Source: Tautonia plasticadhaerens
GTDB taxonomy: Bacteria > Planctomycetota > Planctomycetia > Isosphaerales > Isosphaeraceae
NCBI RefSeq assembly: GCF_007752535.1
Contig: NZ_CP036426.1
Span: 5,642,001 to 5,706,000, forward strand
Direction: 5' to 3'
DNA length: 64,000 nucleotides
Shown one piece after another: positions 29,562 to 39,546 of the stretch. The number at the start of each line of letters is the position of its first letter. Positions within the stretch are counted from its first letter, which is position 1. The translations under genes and the position numbers were made by a program. The notes under the pieces are model-generated. The model did no database searches. It saw nothing but the letters and a program-made list of their open reading frames with translations, and had not been told where the DNA came from.

Positions 29562-32500
29562 TCATCGCCGGGCCGACCCGCCCAGCAGCGTCCGCATCCG
29601 GGCCTTGGAGTCGGCCCAGGGGTCGGCCGATCCCTTCCCGAGATAGGCGTCGGCCAGGCCCCGGATCAGGGCCTCGAACTCGGGCGTGCAAAGCTCCTCC
29701 GCGGAGTGGGCCGCGAGGACGACCTCGCCGTAGTCGGGGGAGGCGAACCCGAGCGAGACCCGGGGCAGGTCGCTGAGGACCGGGGTCGGCAGCCGATCGA
29801 ACGGCTCCAGGCCGAGCGACTCCTGGATCCGGGAGGGGGCGTATCCGGCACCCGACGGCACGCGGAATCGGAGCGTGAGGACCCACTCATGCCCGGTGCT
29901 CGCCTCCAGGAACGGGGGGGCCCCGTCCATCGAGGCCGGCCCCGGCACCCGGACGAGCGTCCGCTTCGACCAGTCCGGCCCCGGGAATCCGCCGACCTCG
30001 GCGATCCGGTCGATCGCGAACTCCAGGACCCGGCCGTCCCACCGGGCGGCCTTGCCCGTCCGGGTGAGCCGGTCCCGGGTGTGCCATCGGCGGCCGTCGG
30101 ATTCCCAGGGAGGGGCGACGGCCTCGGACTCGCCCAGCGTCTCGGCTGCCTTCCTCGCCTCGTCCAATTCCCGACGGGCGGCGGCGACCGGGTCGAACCT
30201 CGGCCGATCGGCGACCGGCCCGGCGTCGAGCACCGGGCCGAGGACCGCCCCCGTGAGGCTCCGCTTCGAGGAGGCGATCACCTCGGGGGGGCCGATCGAG
30301 ACGACCGAGCCCCCCGCCTCCCCCGCCTCGGGCCCGATGTCGACGACCCAGTCGGCGGTCTTGATCACGTCGAGGTTGTGCTCGATGATCACCACCGTGT
30401 TCCCCAGATCCGAGAGCCGGTGGATCACGTCGAGCAGCTTCCGGACGTCGTCGGCGTGCAGGCCGGTCGTCGGCTCGTCGAGCACGTAGAGCGTCCGGCC
30501 GGTCTGGGGCCGCGACAGCTCGGCGGCGAGCTTGATCCGCTGCGCCTCCCCCCCGGAGAGCGTCGGCGCCGCCTGGCCGAGCGGCACGTAGCCGAGGCCG
30601 ACGTCGTGCAGCGTCTGCAGGACCCGGCGGAGCTTCGGCACGGCCGCGAACAGCTCCAGCGCCGAGTCCACCTTCATCTCCAGCACGTCGGCGATCGACT
30701 TGCCCCGGTAGGTGACGGCTAGGGTCTCGGCCGTGTACCGCTTGCCCCCGCAGGAGTCGCAGCTCACCCACACGTCGGGCAGGAAGTGCATCTCGATCCG
30801 CTTCTGCCCGGCCCCCTCGCAGGCCTCGCAGCGGCCGCCGGGGACGTTGAAGCTGAACCGGCCGGGCCCGTAGCCCCGGATCTTCGACTCGGGGAGCCGG
30901 GCGAACAGGTCTCGCATCAGGTCGAAGGCGCCGGTATACGTGGCGGGGGTCGAGTTCGGCGTCCCGCCGATCGGCGTCTGGTCCACGCCGATGACCTTGT
31001 CGAGCCGATCGAGCCCCTCGATCGCGTCATGTCGCCCCGGCGACACCTGGGCCCGGTGCAGGTGCTGGGCGCATGCCTTCATCAGGATGTCTTCGACGAG
31101 CGAACTCTTCCCCGAGCCGCTGACGCCGGTGACGACCGTCACCGCGCCGATCGGGAACGCCACGTCGACCCCCTTGAGGTTGTGCTGGCGGGCGTTGCGG
31201 ATGACCAGGCTCGGGCCGTCGCACGGCCTCCGGTTCGAGGGGACGGGGATGCCGAGCTTCCCCCCGAGGTAGCGCCCGGTCAGCGACTTCGTCGACCGCC
31301 TGACCTTCGACGGCGGGCCCGAGGCCGTCACCCGGCCGCCGTCGTCCCCGGATCCGGGGCCGAAGTCGACGAGGTGGTCGGCGGCCTCGATCACCTCCCG
31401 GTCGTGCTCGACCAGGACGAGCGTGTTGCCCAGATCCCGGAGGTGCGTCAACGCCCCGAGCAACCTGGCGTTGTCCCTCGGGTGCAGGCCGATCGTCGGC
31501 TCGTCGAGCACGTAGAGCACGCCGGTCAGGCCGCTGCCGATCTGGCTGGCCAGCCGGATCCGCTGGCTCTCGCCGCCGGAGAGGGTGGGGGCCGATCGGG
31601 AGAGGGAGAGGTAGTCGAGCCCCACGTCGACGAGGAACTTCAGGCGGTCCCGGATCTCCCGGATGAGGTCCCCGGCGATGTGCCGCTCGTCCCCCGAGAG
31701 CTTGAGCCCCTTGAAGAAGGCGTGGGTCCGGCCGAGCGGCCAGTTGCCCACCTGGTCGATCGTGAAGTCCTTGAAGCGGACCGCCGCCGCGTCGTCGCGG
31801 AGCCGCCCGCCCATGCAGGTCGAGCAGGAGGCCTCGGCGACCATCCCCCGCAGCTTGGCGCGGTAGAGGTAGGACAGCCGCCCCGCCTCCTCCAGGGCCG
31901 GGAAGAGGCCCTTGTACTGGAACCGGAAGCCGGGCGAGTCGGCCGAGGCCGGTACGTCGAACCAGGTCGGGCCGGAGCCGTGGAGGATCATCCGGCGGTG
32001 CCGGGCCTCCAGGTCGTCGAAGGGGGCGTCGAGGTCGATGCCGAGCCCGGCCGCCAGCGCGTCGATCGTCCGGGCGAACATCGGGTTCTCGTCGAACGAC
32101 GGCCAGGCGACGACGGCCCCGCCCCGGAGGCTCTTGCGGCCGTCGGGGATCAACGCGGCCGGGTCGGCGCCGTGCTGGACGCCGAGCCCCTCGCACGACG
32201 GGCACCAGCCGAGGGGGCTGTTGAAGGAGAAGTGGTGCGGCGAGAGCTCCTCGAAGCTCCGGCCGCAGCCGTCGCAGGAGCGGTGCTGGCTGAACCGCCG
32301 TACCGGCCACCGGGACTCGTCCTCCTCGTCGCCGGCCCTCGCGACGTGGATCACGCCCCGGCCCAGGTCGAGGGCCGACTCGACCGCGTCGGCCAGCCGG
32401 GAACGGGTCGACCGGCGGACGATCGCGCGGTCGACGACCACCTCGACCCGGTGCGACTCCCGTCGGTTGAGCGTCGGCGGGTCGTCCAGGCTGTGGGAGA

Positions 32501-35500
32501 CGCCGTCGACCCGGACGCGGGCGAAGCCGGATCCGCGGAGGTCGTCCCAGAGCAGGGCGTAGTCGTCCCCCTCCTTGCGGTCGACCGGGGCCATGATGAA
32601 GATCCGGGTCCCCTCGGGGTGGTGGAGGATCTTCTCGACGATCTCGTCGGAGGTCTGCGTGCCGACCGGGGTGCCGCAACCCGGGCAGTGCATGTGCCCG
32701 AGCCGGGCGTAGAGGATGCGCAGGTAGTCGTGTATCTCGGTGACGGTGCCGACGGTCGACCTCGGGCTCTTGCTCGTGGTCTTCTGCTCGATGCTGATGG
32801 CCGGGGAGAGGCCGGTGACGCGCTCGACCTTCGGCTTCTGCAACGGTGAGAGGAACTGTCGGGCGTAGCTGGAGAGGCTCTCGACGTAGCGCCGCTGCCC
32901 CTCGGCGTAGAGGGTGTCCATCGCCAGGGAGCTCTTGCCCGAGCCGCTCGGGCCGCTGCAGACGGTCATCCGGTTGCGGGGGATCCGGACGTCGATCCCC
33001 TTGAGGTTGTGCTGCGAGGCCCCCTCGATCGAGATCTCCTTCAGTTCGGCCGCCGACCGGCCCCGGCCCCCCTTGCCCCTCGGCTTGCCGTTCTTCGAGG
33101 GGGATGGCAGCCCGGGGACCCCGGCCAGGATCCGGGAGAGCGACCGCCCGGTGTGGCTCTCGGGGACGGCGGCCACGTCCTCCGGCGTCCCCTGGGCCAC
33201 GATCGTCCCGCCTCCGGAGCCGCCTTCCGGGCCGAGGTCGATGACCCAATCGGCGGTCTTGATCACGTCGAGGTTGTGCTCGATGACCACCACCGTGTTC
33301 CCCTGCTCGACGAAACCTTGCAGGACGTCGAGCAGGCGGCGGATGTCCTCGAAATGCAGGCCGGTCGTCGGCTCGTCGAGCACGTAGAGCGTCTTGCCCG
33401 TCCCCTTCTTCACCAGCTCCCGGGCGAGCTTGATCCGCTGCGCCTCGCCCCCGGAGAGCGTGGGGGAAGGCTGGCCGAGCTTCAGGTAATCGAGGCCGAC
33501 GTCGTGCAGGGTCCGCAGCATCGCCCCGATCTTCGGGACGTTGGCGAAGTGCTCCAGCGCCTCTTGGACGTCCATTTCCAGCACGTCGCTGATGCTCTTG
33601 CCCTTGAACCGGCAGTGCAAGGTCTCCCGGTTGAACCGCCTCCCCTCGCAGACCGGGCAGGTGACCCAGACGTCGGCGAGGAAGTCCATCTCCAGCTTGT
33701 TCGAGCCGTTCCCCTCGCACGCCTCGCAGCGGCCGCCGGGGACGTTGAAGCTGAACCGGCCGGGCTTGTAGCCCCGGGTCTTGGCGTCGGGCAGCTTCGT
33801 GTAGAGGTCCCGGATCTCGTCGAACAGCTTGATATAAGTCGACGCGTTGGAGCGGGGGGTCCGGCCGATGGGGGACTGGTCGATGTCGATGATCTTGTCG
33901 AGGTGCTCGATCCCCTCGATCCGGTCGTGCAGGCCGGGCTCGGTGTTCGCGCCGTTGAGGTCGCGGGCGAGCGAGTCCCGGAGGATGTCGCCGACCAGAG
34001 AGCTTTTCCCCGACCCCGAGACGCCCGTCACGCAGACGAACCGGCCGATCGGGAGGTCGACGTCCACCCCCTTCAGGTTGTTCTGGCGGGCGCCGACGAC
34101 CCGCAGGGCCCGATCCGACGGCCCCCTCCTCCGCTCGGGCACGGCGATCGACTTCCGCCCCGAGAGGTACTGCCCCGTCACGCTCCGGGGGTTCCCCGAG
34201 ACCGAGGCCAGATCCCCCCGGGCCACGACCTGGCCGCCCTTGACCCCCGGGCCGGGGCCGAAGTCGACGATGAGGTCGGCGGCCCGCATCGTGTCCTCGT
34301 CGTGCTCGACGACGACGACGGTGTTGCCGATGTCCCGGAGCCGCTCGAGGGTGGCGATCAGCCGCTCGTTGTCCCGGGGGTGGAGGCCGATCGACGGCTC
34401 GTCCAGGATGTAGAGCACCCCGACGAGCCCCGCGCCGACCTGGCTGGCCAGCCGGATCCGCTGGGCCTCTCCCCCGGAGAGGGTCGGGGCCGATCGGTCG
34501 AGCGTCAGGTAATCGAGCCCCACGTCGGTCAGGAACCGGAGCCGGCCCCGGATCTCCTTGAGCAACTCCTCGGCGATGGTCCGGGAGAGGGGGTCCAGGG
34601 GGCCGGGGAGGCCCTCCCCTCCTCCTTCCCCCTGCCCGGCCAGGGCGTCGAACCACCGGCAGAGGGAGCCCAGATCCATCGACTCCAGCCCGGGGAGGGA
34701 TCGATCGCCGACGAGCACCGATCGGGCCCGGGCGTTGAGCCGGGCGCCGGAGCACTCGGGGCAGGTCAGGCTCCTCATGTAGGGTTCCAGGGCGGCGCGA
34801 TGCGGGCCGCCCTGGCTGCCCCGGTACTTCTCCAGCAGCTCCGTGGCGATGCCCGCCCAAGTCCCGGCGTGCGACCAGTGCCTCCCCCGGTTCCGCCAGC
34901 GGTAGACGATCACCCGGTCGCCGGTGCCGGAGAGCCAGGCGTGTCGATGCTCCGGGGTCAGCCCCTCCCAGGGGGTTTTGAGCAGCGTGCCCGCCTTCAG
35001 GCCGTCGGCGGCCTCGACGTTGGCGGCGAAGCCCTCGTACAGGTGGCGCCTCCACTTCCCCAGCTTCTTCACCGGCCCGATCGGGGCGATCGCCCCGTCC
35101 CAGACCGATCGGGCCGGGTCGGGCACGAGCAGGGCCGGGTCGAAATCGTGGCGGACGCCCAGCCCGTCGCACGACGCGCACATCCCCTGCGGGCTGTTGA
35201 AGCTGAACAGTTGAGGGCTCGGCGCGTCGAAGCCAATGCCGCAGGAGGCGCAGGCGTAGCGGGACGAGAGGACGAGATCCGTTTGATCCTCCGCCGCGGC
35301 GATCACCGTCTCGTCCCCCAGCCGCAACGCCGCCTCGACCGCTTCCCCCAGCCGGGATCGGCTCGACGGGCCGAGCTTGACGCGGTCGATGACGACCTCC
35401 ACGTCGTGCTTGACCTGGCGGTCGAGGCTCGGGGGGTCGGACAGGGTGACGAGCCGGCCGTCGACCCGGGCCCGGACGTACCCCGCCCGGGAGAGCTCGG

Positions 35501-36005
35501 CGAAGCGGTCGCGGTGCTCCCCCTTCTGGCCCCGGACCACCGGGGCGAGCACCATCAGGTTCGTCCCGGGGGGGAGCTCCAGCAGCCGGGCGACGATCTG
35601 CTCCCTCGTCTGGGCCGCCACCGGCCGGCCGCAGGAGGGGCAGTGCTGCCGCCCCACCCTCGCGAAGAGGACGCGGAGGTGGTCGTGGATCTCCGTGATC
35701 GTGCCGACGGTGCTCCGGGGGTTCCGGCCGCCGGTCTTCTGCTGGATCGAGATCGAGGGGCTCAGGCCGTCGATCCGGTCGACGTCGGGCTTGGGGAGCT
35801 GGCCGAGGAACTGCCGGGCGTAGCTGGAGAGGCTTTCGACGTAGCGCCGCTGCCCCTCCGCATACAGCGTGTCGAAGGCCAGGGAGCTCTTGCCCGACCC
35901 CGAGACGCCCGTGAAGCAGATCAAGCAACCCCGGGGCAGCTCCAGCGACACGTCGCGGAGATTGTGCTCTCGGGCACCCCGGATCACGATGTCGGAGCTG
36001 GCCAT
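29562..36005 (-). CDS. uvrA: Tandem double-length excinuclease ABC subunit A (2147 aa)
   Basis: UvrA recognises bulky DNA lesions in nucleotide excision repair; a normal protein is ~950 aa. This one contains two full UvrA units in one chain. The start at 36005 (MASSDIVIRGAREHNL) has AGGAGGGG upstream. Unit 1 (about 1-960) has Walker A GVSGSGKSS near 33 and again near 650; unit 2 (about 985-1840) has GPSGSGKSS near 1015 and GVSGSGKSS near 1630. All four have TLSGGEAQRI or TLSGGESQRI signatures and DEP Walker B motifs. Zinc modules (CASCG...CASCDG, CEACEG...CPVCEG, CDGCG...CPSCEG, CEACEG...CDSCGG) are intact in both units. A basic linker (GKGGRGRS) joins them. About 300 extra residues at the C-terminus match nothing I recognise. 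Such double UvrAs occur in some planctomycetes and other bacteria. Confidence 0.95.
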   Translation of the reverse strand: MASSDIVIRGAREHNLRDVSLELPRGCLICFTGVSGSGKSSLAFDTLYAEGQRRYVESLSSYARQFLGQLPKPDVDRIDGLSPSISIQQKTGGRNPRSTVGTITEIHDHLRVLFARVGRQHCPSCGRPVAAQTREQIVARLLELPPGTNLMVLAPVVRGQKGEHRDRFAELSRAGYVRARVDGRLVTLSDPPSLDRQVKHDVEVVIDRVKLGPSSRSRLGEAVEAALRLGDETVIAAAEDQTDLVLSSRYACASCGIGFDAPSPQLFSFNSPQGMCASCDGLGVRHDFDPALLVPDPARSVWDGAIAPIGPVKKLGKWRRHLYEGFAANVEAADGLKAGTLLKTPWEGLTPEHRHAWLSGTGDRVIVYRWRNRGRHWSHAGTWAGIATELLEKYRGSQGGPHRAALEPYMRSLTCPECSGARLNARARSVLVGDRSLPGLESMDLGSLCRWFDALAGQGEGGGEGLPGPLDPLSRTIAEELLKEIRGRLRFLTDVGLDYLTLDRSAPTLSGGEAQRIRLASQVGAGLVGVLYILDEPSIGLHPRDNERLIATLERLRDIGNTVVVVEHDEDTMRAADLIVDFGPGPGVKGGQVVARGDLASVSGNPRSVTGQYLSGRKSIAVPERRRGPSDRALRVVGARQNNLKGVDVDLPIGRFVCVTGVSGSGKSSLVGDILRDSLARDLNGANTEPGLHDRIEGIEHLDKIIDIDQSPIGRTPRSNASTYIKLFDEIRDLYTKLPDAKTRGYKPGRFSFNVPGGRCEACEGNGSNKLEMDFLADVWVTCPVCEGRRFNRETLHCRFKGKSISDVLEMDVQEALEHFANVPKIGAMLRTLHDVGLDYLKLGQPSPTLSGGEAQRIKLARELVKKGTGKTLYVLDEPTTGLHFEDIRRLLDVLQGFVEQGNTVVVIEHNLDVIKTADWVIDLGPEGGSGGGTIVAQGTPEDVAAVPESHTGRSLSRILAGVPGLPSPSKNGKPRGKGGRGRSAAELKEISIEGASQHNLKGIDVRIPRNRMTVCSGPSGSGKSSLAMDTLYAEGQRRYVESLSSYARQFLSPLQKPKVERVTGLSPAISIEQKTTSKSPRSTVGTVTEIHDYLRILYARLGHMHCPGCGTPVGTQTSDEIVEKILHHPEGTRIFIMAPVDRKEGDDYALLWDDLRGSGFARVRVDGVSHSLDDPPTLNRRESHRVEVVVDRAIVRRSTRSRLADAVESALDLGRGVIHVARAGDEEDESRWPVRRFSQHRSCDGCGRSFEELSPHHFSFNSPLGWCPSCEGLGVQHGADPAALIPDGRKSLRGGAVVAWPSFDENPMFARTIDALAAGLGIDLDAPFDDLEARHRRMILHGSGPTWFDVPASADSPGFRFQYKGLFPALEEAGRLSYLYRAKLRGMVAEASCSTCMGGRLRDDAAAVRFKDFTIDQVGNWPLGRTHAFFKGLKLSGDERHIAGDLIREIRDRLKFLVDVGLDYLSLSRSAPTLSGGESQRIRLASQIGSGLTGVLYVLDEPTIGLHPRDNARLLGALTHLRDLGNTLVLVEHDREVIEAADHLVDFGPGSGDDGGRVTASGPPSKVRRSTKSLTGRYLGGKLGIPVPSNRRPCDGPSLVIRNARQHNLKGVDVAFPIGAVTVVTGVSGSGKSSLVEDILMKACAQHLHRAQVSPGRHDAIEGLDRLDKVIGVDQTPIGGTPNSTPATYTGAFDLMRDLFARLPESKIRGYGPGRFSFNVPGGRCEACEGAGQKRIEMHFLPDVWVSCDSCGGKRYTAETLAVTYRGKSIADVLEMKVDSALELFAAVPKLRRVLQTLHDVGLGYVPLGQAAPTLSGGEAQRIKLAAELSRPQTGRTLYVLDEPTTGLHADDVRKLLDVIHRLSDLGNTVVIIEHNLDVIKTADWVVDIGPEAGEAGGSVVSIGPPEVIASSKRSLTGAVLGPVLDAGPVADRPRFDPVAAARRELDEARKAAETLGESEAVAPPWESDGRRWHTRDRLTRTGKAARWDGRVLEFAIDRIAEVGGFPGPDWSKRTLVRVPGPASMDGAPPFLEASTGHEWVLTLRFRVPSGAGYAPSRIQESLGLEPFDRLPTPVLSDLPRVSLGFASPDYGEVVLAAHSAEELCTPEFEALIRGLADAYLGKGSADPWADSKARMRTLLGGSARR

Positions 36006-36317
36006 CCCTGCGCGTCCCCTCCTGGTCGGCCGTTCCCTGGGTCGACCGGATTCGACCGATCGTCGCACCAATCTACCGCCGCCGAGAACGCCTGTCCAGG
36101 ATCGAGCCGATCGACTCGCCGGGCCCGAGTTCACGTGATGATGGGTGTGGGCATCATTGTGGGGATTCCGGGCAACGCGACGGGGCTCCTCATCGCCGGA
36201 GGGTCGGATCGCGTCCTAAGGTTCACTGGGGTGGGGGCCGCTCGGCTGCCGGGTCGGGGGGATCCGGCGAATCGCGAGGGCGGCAGTGCTCGGGGTCCGC
36301 TGTCTTCGGCGGTCGAC
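36006..36317. other. Divergent intergenic region between uvrA and the diguanylate cyclase gene
   Basis: About 310 bp that should carry both promoters. I see no sigma70 pair near consensus and no SOS box of the E. coli or B. subtilis type. The cyclase frame is open upstream of its chosen start, but the extension is not protein-like. Confidence 0.5.
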
Positions 36318-37343
36318 ATGCCATCGATGAAGCTCCTCGTCGCCGAAGATGATCCGTTCAGCGCGACGCTGCTCGTCGACGCGTTGCGTCGCATCGGGTA
36401 CCAGGTCAAGGTGGTGGCCGACGGGCTGGAGGCGGAGCGGACGCTGCTCGGCGACCCGGGGATCCGCCTGGTGGTCTCCGACTGGGTGATGCCGGGCATC
36501 GACGGCCCGGAGCTCTGCCGGAGGATGCGCTCCCGGCTCTGCCCGCTCTACACCTATTTCATCCTGATCACCGCCCGGACCGGCCTCGACTCCCGGCTGG
36601 AGGGGTATCGGGCCGGCGTCGACGATTTCCTCTGCAAGCCGCTGAACCTCGACGAGCTGCTCGCCCGGGTCGAGATCGCCAGGCGGATCCTGGAGATGCA
36701 GGAGGAGCTGGTCCGCCGGTCGGCCGAGCTGGAGGCGTTGAAGCAGGAGCTGGAGCTGCGTAACGCCCGGCTGGCCGACATGGCGATCACCGACGCCCTG
36801 ACCGGCCTCCGCAACCGTCGGCATTTCCACCGGCTCTACGAGTCGAACTTCCTGATCGCCTCGGAGACCGGCCGGCGGCTGACGGTCATCCTCCTCGATG
36901 TGGATAACTTCAAGCGCTACAACGACACCTACGGCCACCCGGCCGGGGACGAGGTCCTGGTCGGGGTCGCGGACGAGCTCCGGCGCAACGTCCGGGACCG
37001 CGACCTGATCGCCCGGTATGGCGGGGAGGAGTTCGTCGTCCTGCTCCCCCAGGGGGGGACGATGGAGGGCATCGCCCTGGCCGACCGGCTCCGGCGCTGC
37101 ATCGCCGATCGGGAGTGGCCCAATGCGCCGATCACGGCGAGCTTCGGCGTGGCCACGCTCAATCCGTCGACCCCGAACCCGACGGCCCTCCTCGACCTGG
37201 CCGATCGCGCACTCTACGCCTCGAAGCAGGGCGGGAGGAATCGCCTGACCCACGCCCGGGCGCTTGGCCCCCGGGTGACCCCGTTCCCGCCCCCCCCTTC
37301 GCCCGCCCCGGGGGACGGGATCCCGGCGGCCGGGGCCGGCTGA
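36318..37343 (+). CDS. Response-regulator diguanylate cyclase (REC-GGDEF, 341 aa)
   Basis: Synthesises cyclic di-GMP from GTP under phosphorylation control. The receiver domain (about 4-125) has the acidic pair EDD at 10-12, phospho-acceptor D55 in VVSDWVMPG and the conserved Lys in CKPLN. A coiled-coil linker (RRSAELEALKQELELRNARL) leads to the GGDEF domain: DALTGLRNRRHF, LLDVDNFKRYND, and the active loop YGGEEF. An RxxD inhibitory site (RDRD) lies five residues before the loop, so product feedback is expected. A Pro-rich tail ends the protein. MPSMKLL at 36318 or MKLL at 36327 are both possible starts. No partner kinase is adjacent. Confidence 0.93.
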   Translation: MPSMKLLVAEDDPFSATLLVDALRRIGYQVKVVADGLEAERTLLGDPGIRLVVSDWVMPGIDGPELCRRMRSRLCPLYTYFILITARTGLDSRLEGYRAGVDDFLCKPLNLDELLARVEIARRILEMQEELVRRSAELEALKQELELRNARLADMAITDALTGLRNRRHFHRLYESNFLIASETGRRLTVILLDVDNFKRYNDTYGHPAGDEVLVGVADELRRNVRDRDLIARYGGEEFVVLLPQGGTMEGIALADRLRRCIADREWPNAPITASFGVATLNPSTPNPTALLDLADRALYASKQGGRNRLTHARALGPRVTPFPPPPSPAPGDGIPAAGAG

Positions 37344-37649
37344 GGCGGTCGGAGCGGGCCCAGGTCGGTCGCCGGGGGACGGCGATCGCCGCATCGGGCC
37401 CGGCGTTGACGGATCGGCCCGGGACGATCGGGCGCGCGGTCCCGCCCCGATCTGCCGGGGCGGCGAGGCCCGGGGGCGATTCCCGGGATCCGACCCGACC
37501 GCCGTCCCCCCCTCGACGGGGGGCCGGGTCGTTGCCCGGGATGGCCTGGTCGACTAAGGTCGAGGGCTGCGCCGGACCCGTTGCGAGCGGGGCCGGCCCC
37601 GTCACCCCGAACGCCACGCCGCGACACCCCCGTTGCACCGGAATCGACC
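37344..37649. other. Gene-free stretch between cyclase and lactonase genes
   Basis: About 306 bp of GC-rich sequence. Frames here are extensions or shadows of the neighbours. No hairpin with a T-run, and no recognisable promoter. Confidence 0.5.
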
Positions 37650-38705
37650 ATGAGACCGACCCGACGTATTGCAAGGGCGTCCGCCGCCCTGACGATCGCC
37701 CTGCTCTGCTCGCCGGTCGGCCGGCAGGCCCCGGCCCAGGAGGCATCGACCGTGCCCTACCCCGCCCTGGGTTCGATCGAGGTCAAGGACGACCGGCTCC
37801 GCGACGTGATCCCCGAGGGGGAGCCGCTCCGGATCCTCGCCTCGGGCTTCGAGTGGTCCGAGGGCCCCGTCTGGTGGGGAGAGAAGGGGGCGCTGCTGTT
37901 CTCGGACATCCCGAGGAACACCGTGTTCCTCTGGACCGAGGCCGGGGGCATCCAGACCTACCTCAAGCCCAGCGGCTACACCGGCTCGGCCGCGTTCACC
38001 GGCCAGGAGCCCGGCTCCAACGGCCTGCTCTTCGGCCCCGACGGCCGGCTGATCCTCTGCCAGCACGGCGACCGCCGGGTCTCCCGGCTGGGGGAGGACG
38101 GCTCGTTCGAGACCCTCGCCGACGCGTACGACGGGAAGCGACTCAACAGCCCCAACGACGCCGTCCTGAAGTCCGACGGCTCTCTCTACTTCACCGACCC
38201 CCCCTACGGCCTGCCCGGGAACGTCGACGACCCCGAGAAGGAGCTCGACTTCCAGGGCGTCTATCGCCTCTCCCCCGACGGCGAGCTGACGCTTCTGACG
38301 GAGGAGATGAGCCGGCCCAACGGCATCGGCTTCTCCCCCGACGAGAAGACGCTCTACGTCGCCAACTCCGACCCCGAGCGTGCCATCTGGATGGCCTTCC
38401 CGGTGAACGAGGACGGCACCCTCGGCGAGGGGAAGGCCTTCGCCGACGTGACCGATCGCGTCGGCAAGCTCAAGGGACTGCCGGACGGACTGGCCGTCTC
38501 CCGGGACGGGACGATCTTCGCCACCGGCCCGGGGGGTGTCCTGGTCTTCTCCCCCGACGGCACCGAACTCGGCGCGATCCTGACCGGGGAGGCGACGGCC
38601 AACTGCACCCTCGGCGGCGAGGACGGCTCGACCCTCTTCGTCACCGCCGACATGTACCTCTGCCGGATCCCCACCAAGGTGACCCGGATCGGCGGGGGCG
38701 AGTGA
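37650..38705 (+). CDS. SMP-30/gluconolactonase/LRE family exported protein (351 aa)
   Basis: A signal peptide (MRPTRRIARASAALTIALLCSPVG, ending PAQEAS) indicates export, and it fixes the start at 37650. The rest is a six-bladed propeller of the gluconolactonase family with the metal-site residues in place: FEWSEGPVWW (Glu), RLNSPNDAVLKSDGSLYFTD (Asn), NGIGFSPDEKTLYVAN and LPDGLAVSRDG (Asp). Members hydrolyse sugar lactones. The exact substrate is unknown; downstream carbohydrate genes fit a sugar-acid role, but that is inference. Confidence 0.9.
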   Translation: MRPTRRIARASAALTIALLCSPVGRQAPAQEASTVPYPALGSIEVKDDRLRDVIPEGEPLRILASGFEWSEGPVWWGEKGALLFSDIPRNTVFLWTEAGGIQTYLKPSGYTGSAAFTGQEPGSNGLLFGPDGRLILCQHGDRRVSRLGEDGSFETLADAYDGKRLNSPNDAVLKSDGSLYFTDPPYGLPGNVDDPEKELDFQGVYRLSPDGELTLLTEEMSRPNGIGFSPDEKTLYVANSDPERAIWMAFPVNEDGTLGEGKAFADVTDRVGKLKGLPDGLAVSRDGTIFATGPGGVLVFSPDGTELGAILTGEATANCTLGGEDGSTLFVTADMYLCRIPTKVTRIGGGE

Positions 38706-38889
38706 GGGACGCCCGTCCCCGGTCCCCGGATCCCCTCGAATGGCCGAAGCCGGCCATCCGGGGGCCCCGGACCGCGTCGGCCGCGATTGGCGCGATCGGG
38801 CCCCCCGGATATGCTCGGGCCATCCGGCGGGACCCGACGCCTCGAAGCCAGGGCCCCCCCTCCCGAACACTCCGGAGCGGAACGCCCCC

Positions 38890-39492
38890 ATGCTCGCTGC
38901 CAACCTCGGAGCCAGGGACTATCTCGATCGGGTCTGCGAGGAAATCCGGCGGATCGACGTGCCCCAGCTGGAGAACGTCGCCGGGCTGATCGAGCAAGCC
39001 TACCGGGACGACCGCCTCGTCTTCGTGATCGGCAATGGCGGCTCGGCGGCCAATGCCTCGCACCTCTGCGAGGACCTCAACAAGTGCACCCTCCGCGACT
39101 TCGAGCGGCAGAAGCGCCTGAAGGTGCTCAGCCTCACCGACAACACCGCCGGCATCATGGCCTGGGCCAATGACGAGGGCTACGACCGGGTCTTCATCGA
39201 GCAATTGAAGACCTACGGCGCCGAGGGCGACCTCGTCCTCGCCATCTCCGGGTCGGGCAACAGCCCGAACGTCCTCCGGGCGGTCGAGTGGGCGAACGCC
39301 AACGGCCTGACGACCGTCGGCATCACCGGCTACTCGGGGGGCACGCTCCGCGAACTGGCCCATCACAGCCTGCACTGCCCGGTCGACGACATGGGGACCG
39401 CCGAGTCGCTGCACATGGTCGCCTTCCACTGGCTGATCGGCGACCTCTACCGCCGCATCTCCGGCCCGGTGGCCGCCGGCCAGCCCGCCTGA
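38890..39492 (+). CDS. gmhA: SIS-domain phosphoheptose isomerase (GmhA-like)
   Basis: 200 aa, the usual GmhA length. GmhA converts sedoheptulose-7-phosphate to D-glycero-D-manno-heptose-7-phosphate for LPS heptose. FVIGNGGSAANASHLCEDL carries the sugar-phosphate loop and active-site Glu, LAISGSGNSPNVLRAVEWAN is the second phosphate loop, and DMGTAESLHMVAFHWLIGDL holds the C-terminal His. The start at 38890 leaves a fold-complete N-terminal helix. No hldE or gmhB is in the window, so a related SIS isomerase role remains possible. A ROK kinase follows after 54 nt. Confidence 0.85.
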   Translation: MLAANLGARDYLDRVCEEIRRIDVPQLENVAGLIEQAYRDDRLVFVIGNGGSAANASHLCEDLNKCTLRDFERQKRLKVLSLTDNTAGIMAWANDEGYDRVFIEQLKTYGAEGDLVLAISGSGNSPNVLRAVEWANANGLTTVGITGYSGGTLRELAHHSLHCPVDDMGTAESLHMVAFHWLIGDLYRRISGPVAAGQPA

Positions 39493-39546
39493 GCCGCCCC
39501 TCGATCGATCGACCGGACGTCCGAACGATTCGGGGGACGCGATCCC

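Noticed and set aside
31027-35928. Long minus-strand frame inside uvrA in another phase
   Set aside because: The uvrA phase carries all ATPase and zinc motifs; this phase gives only Arg/Pro-rich sequence.
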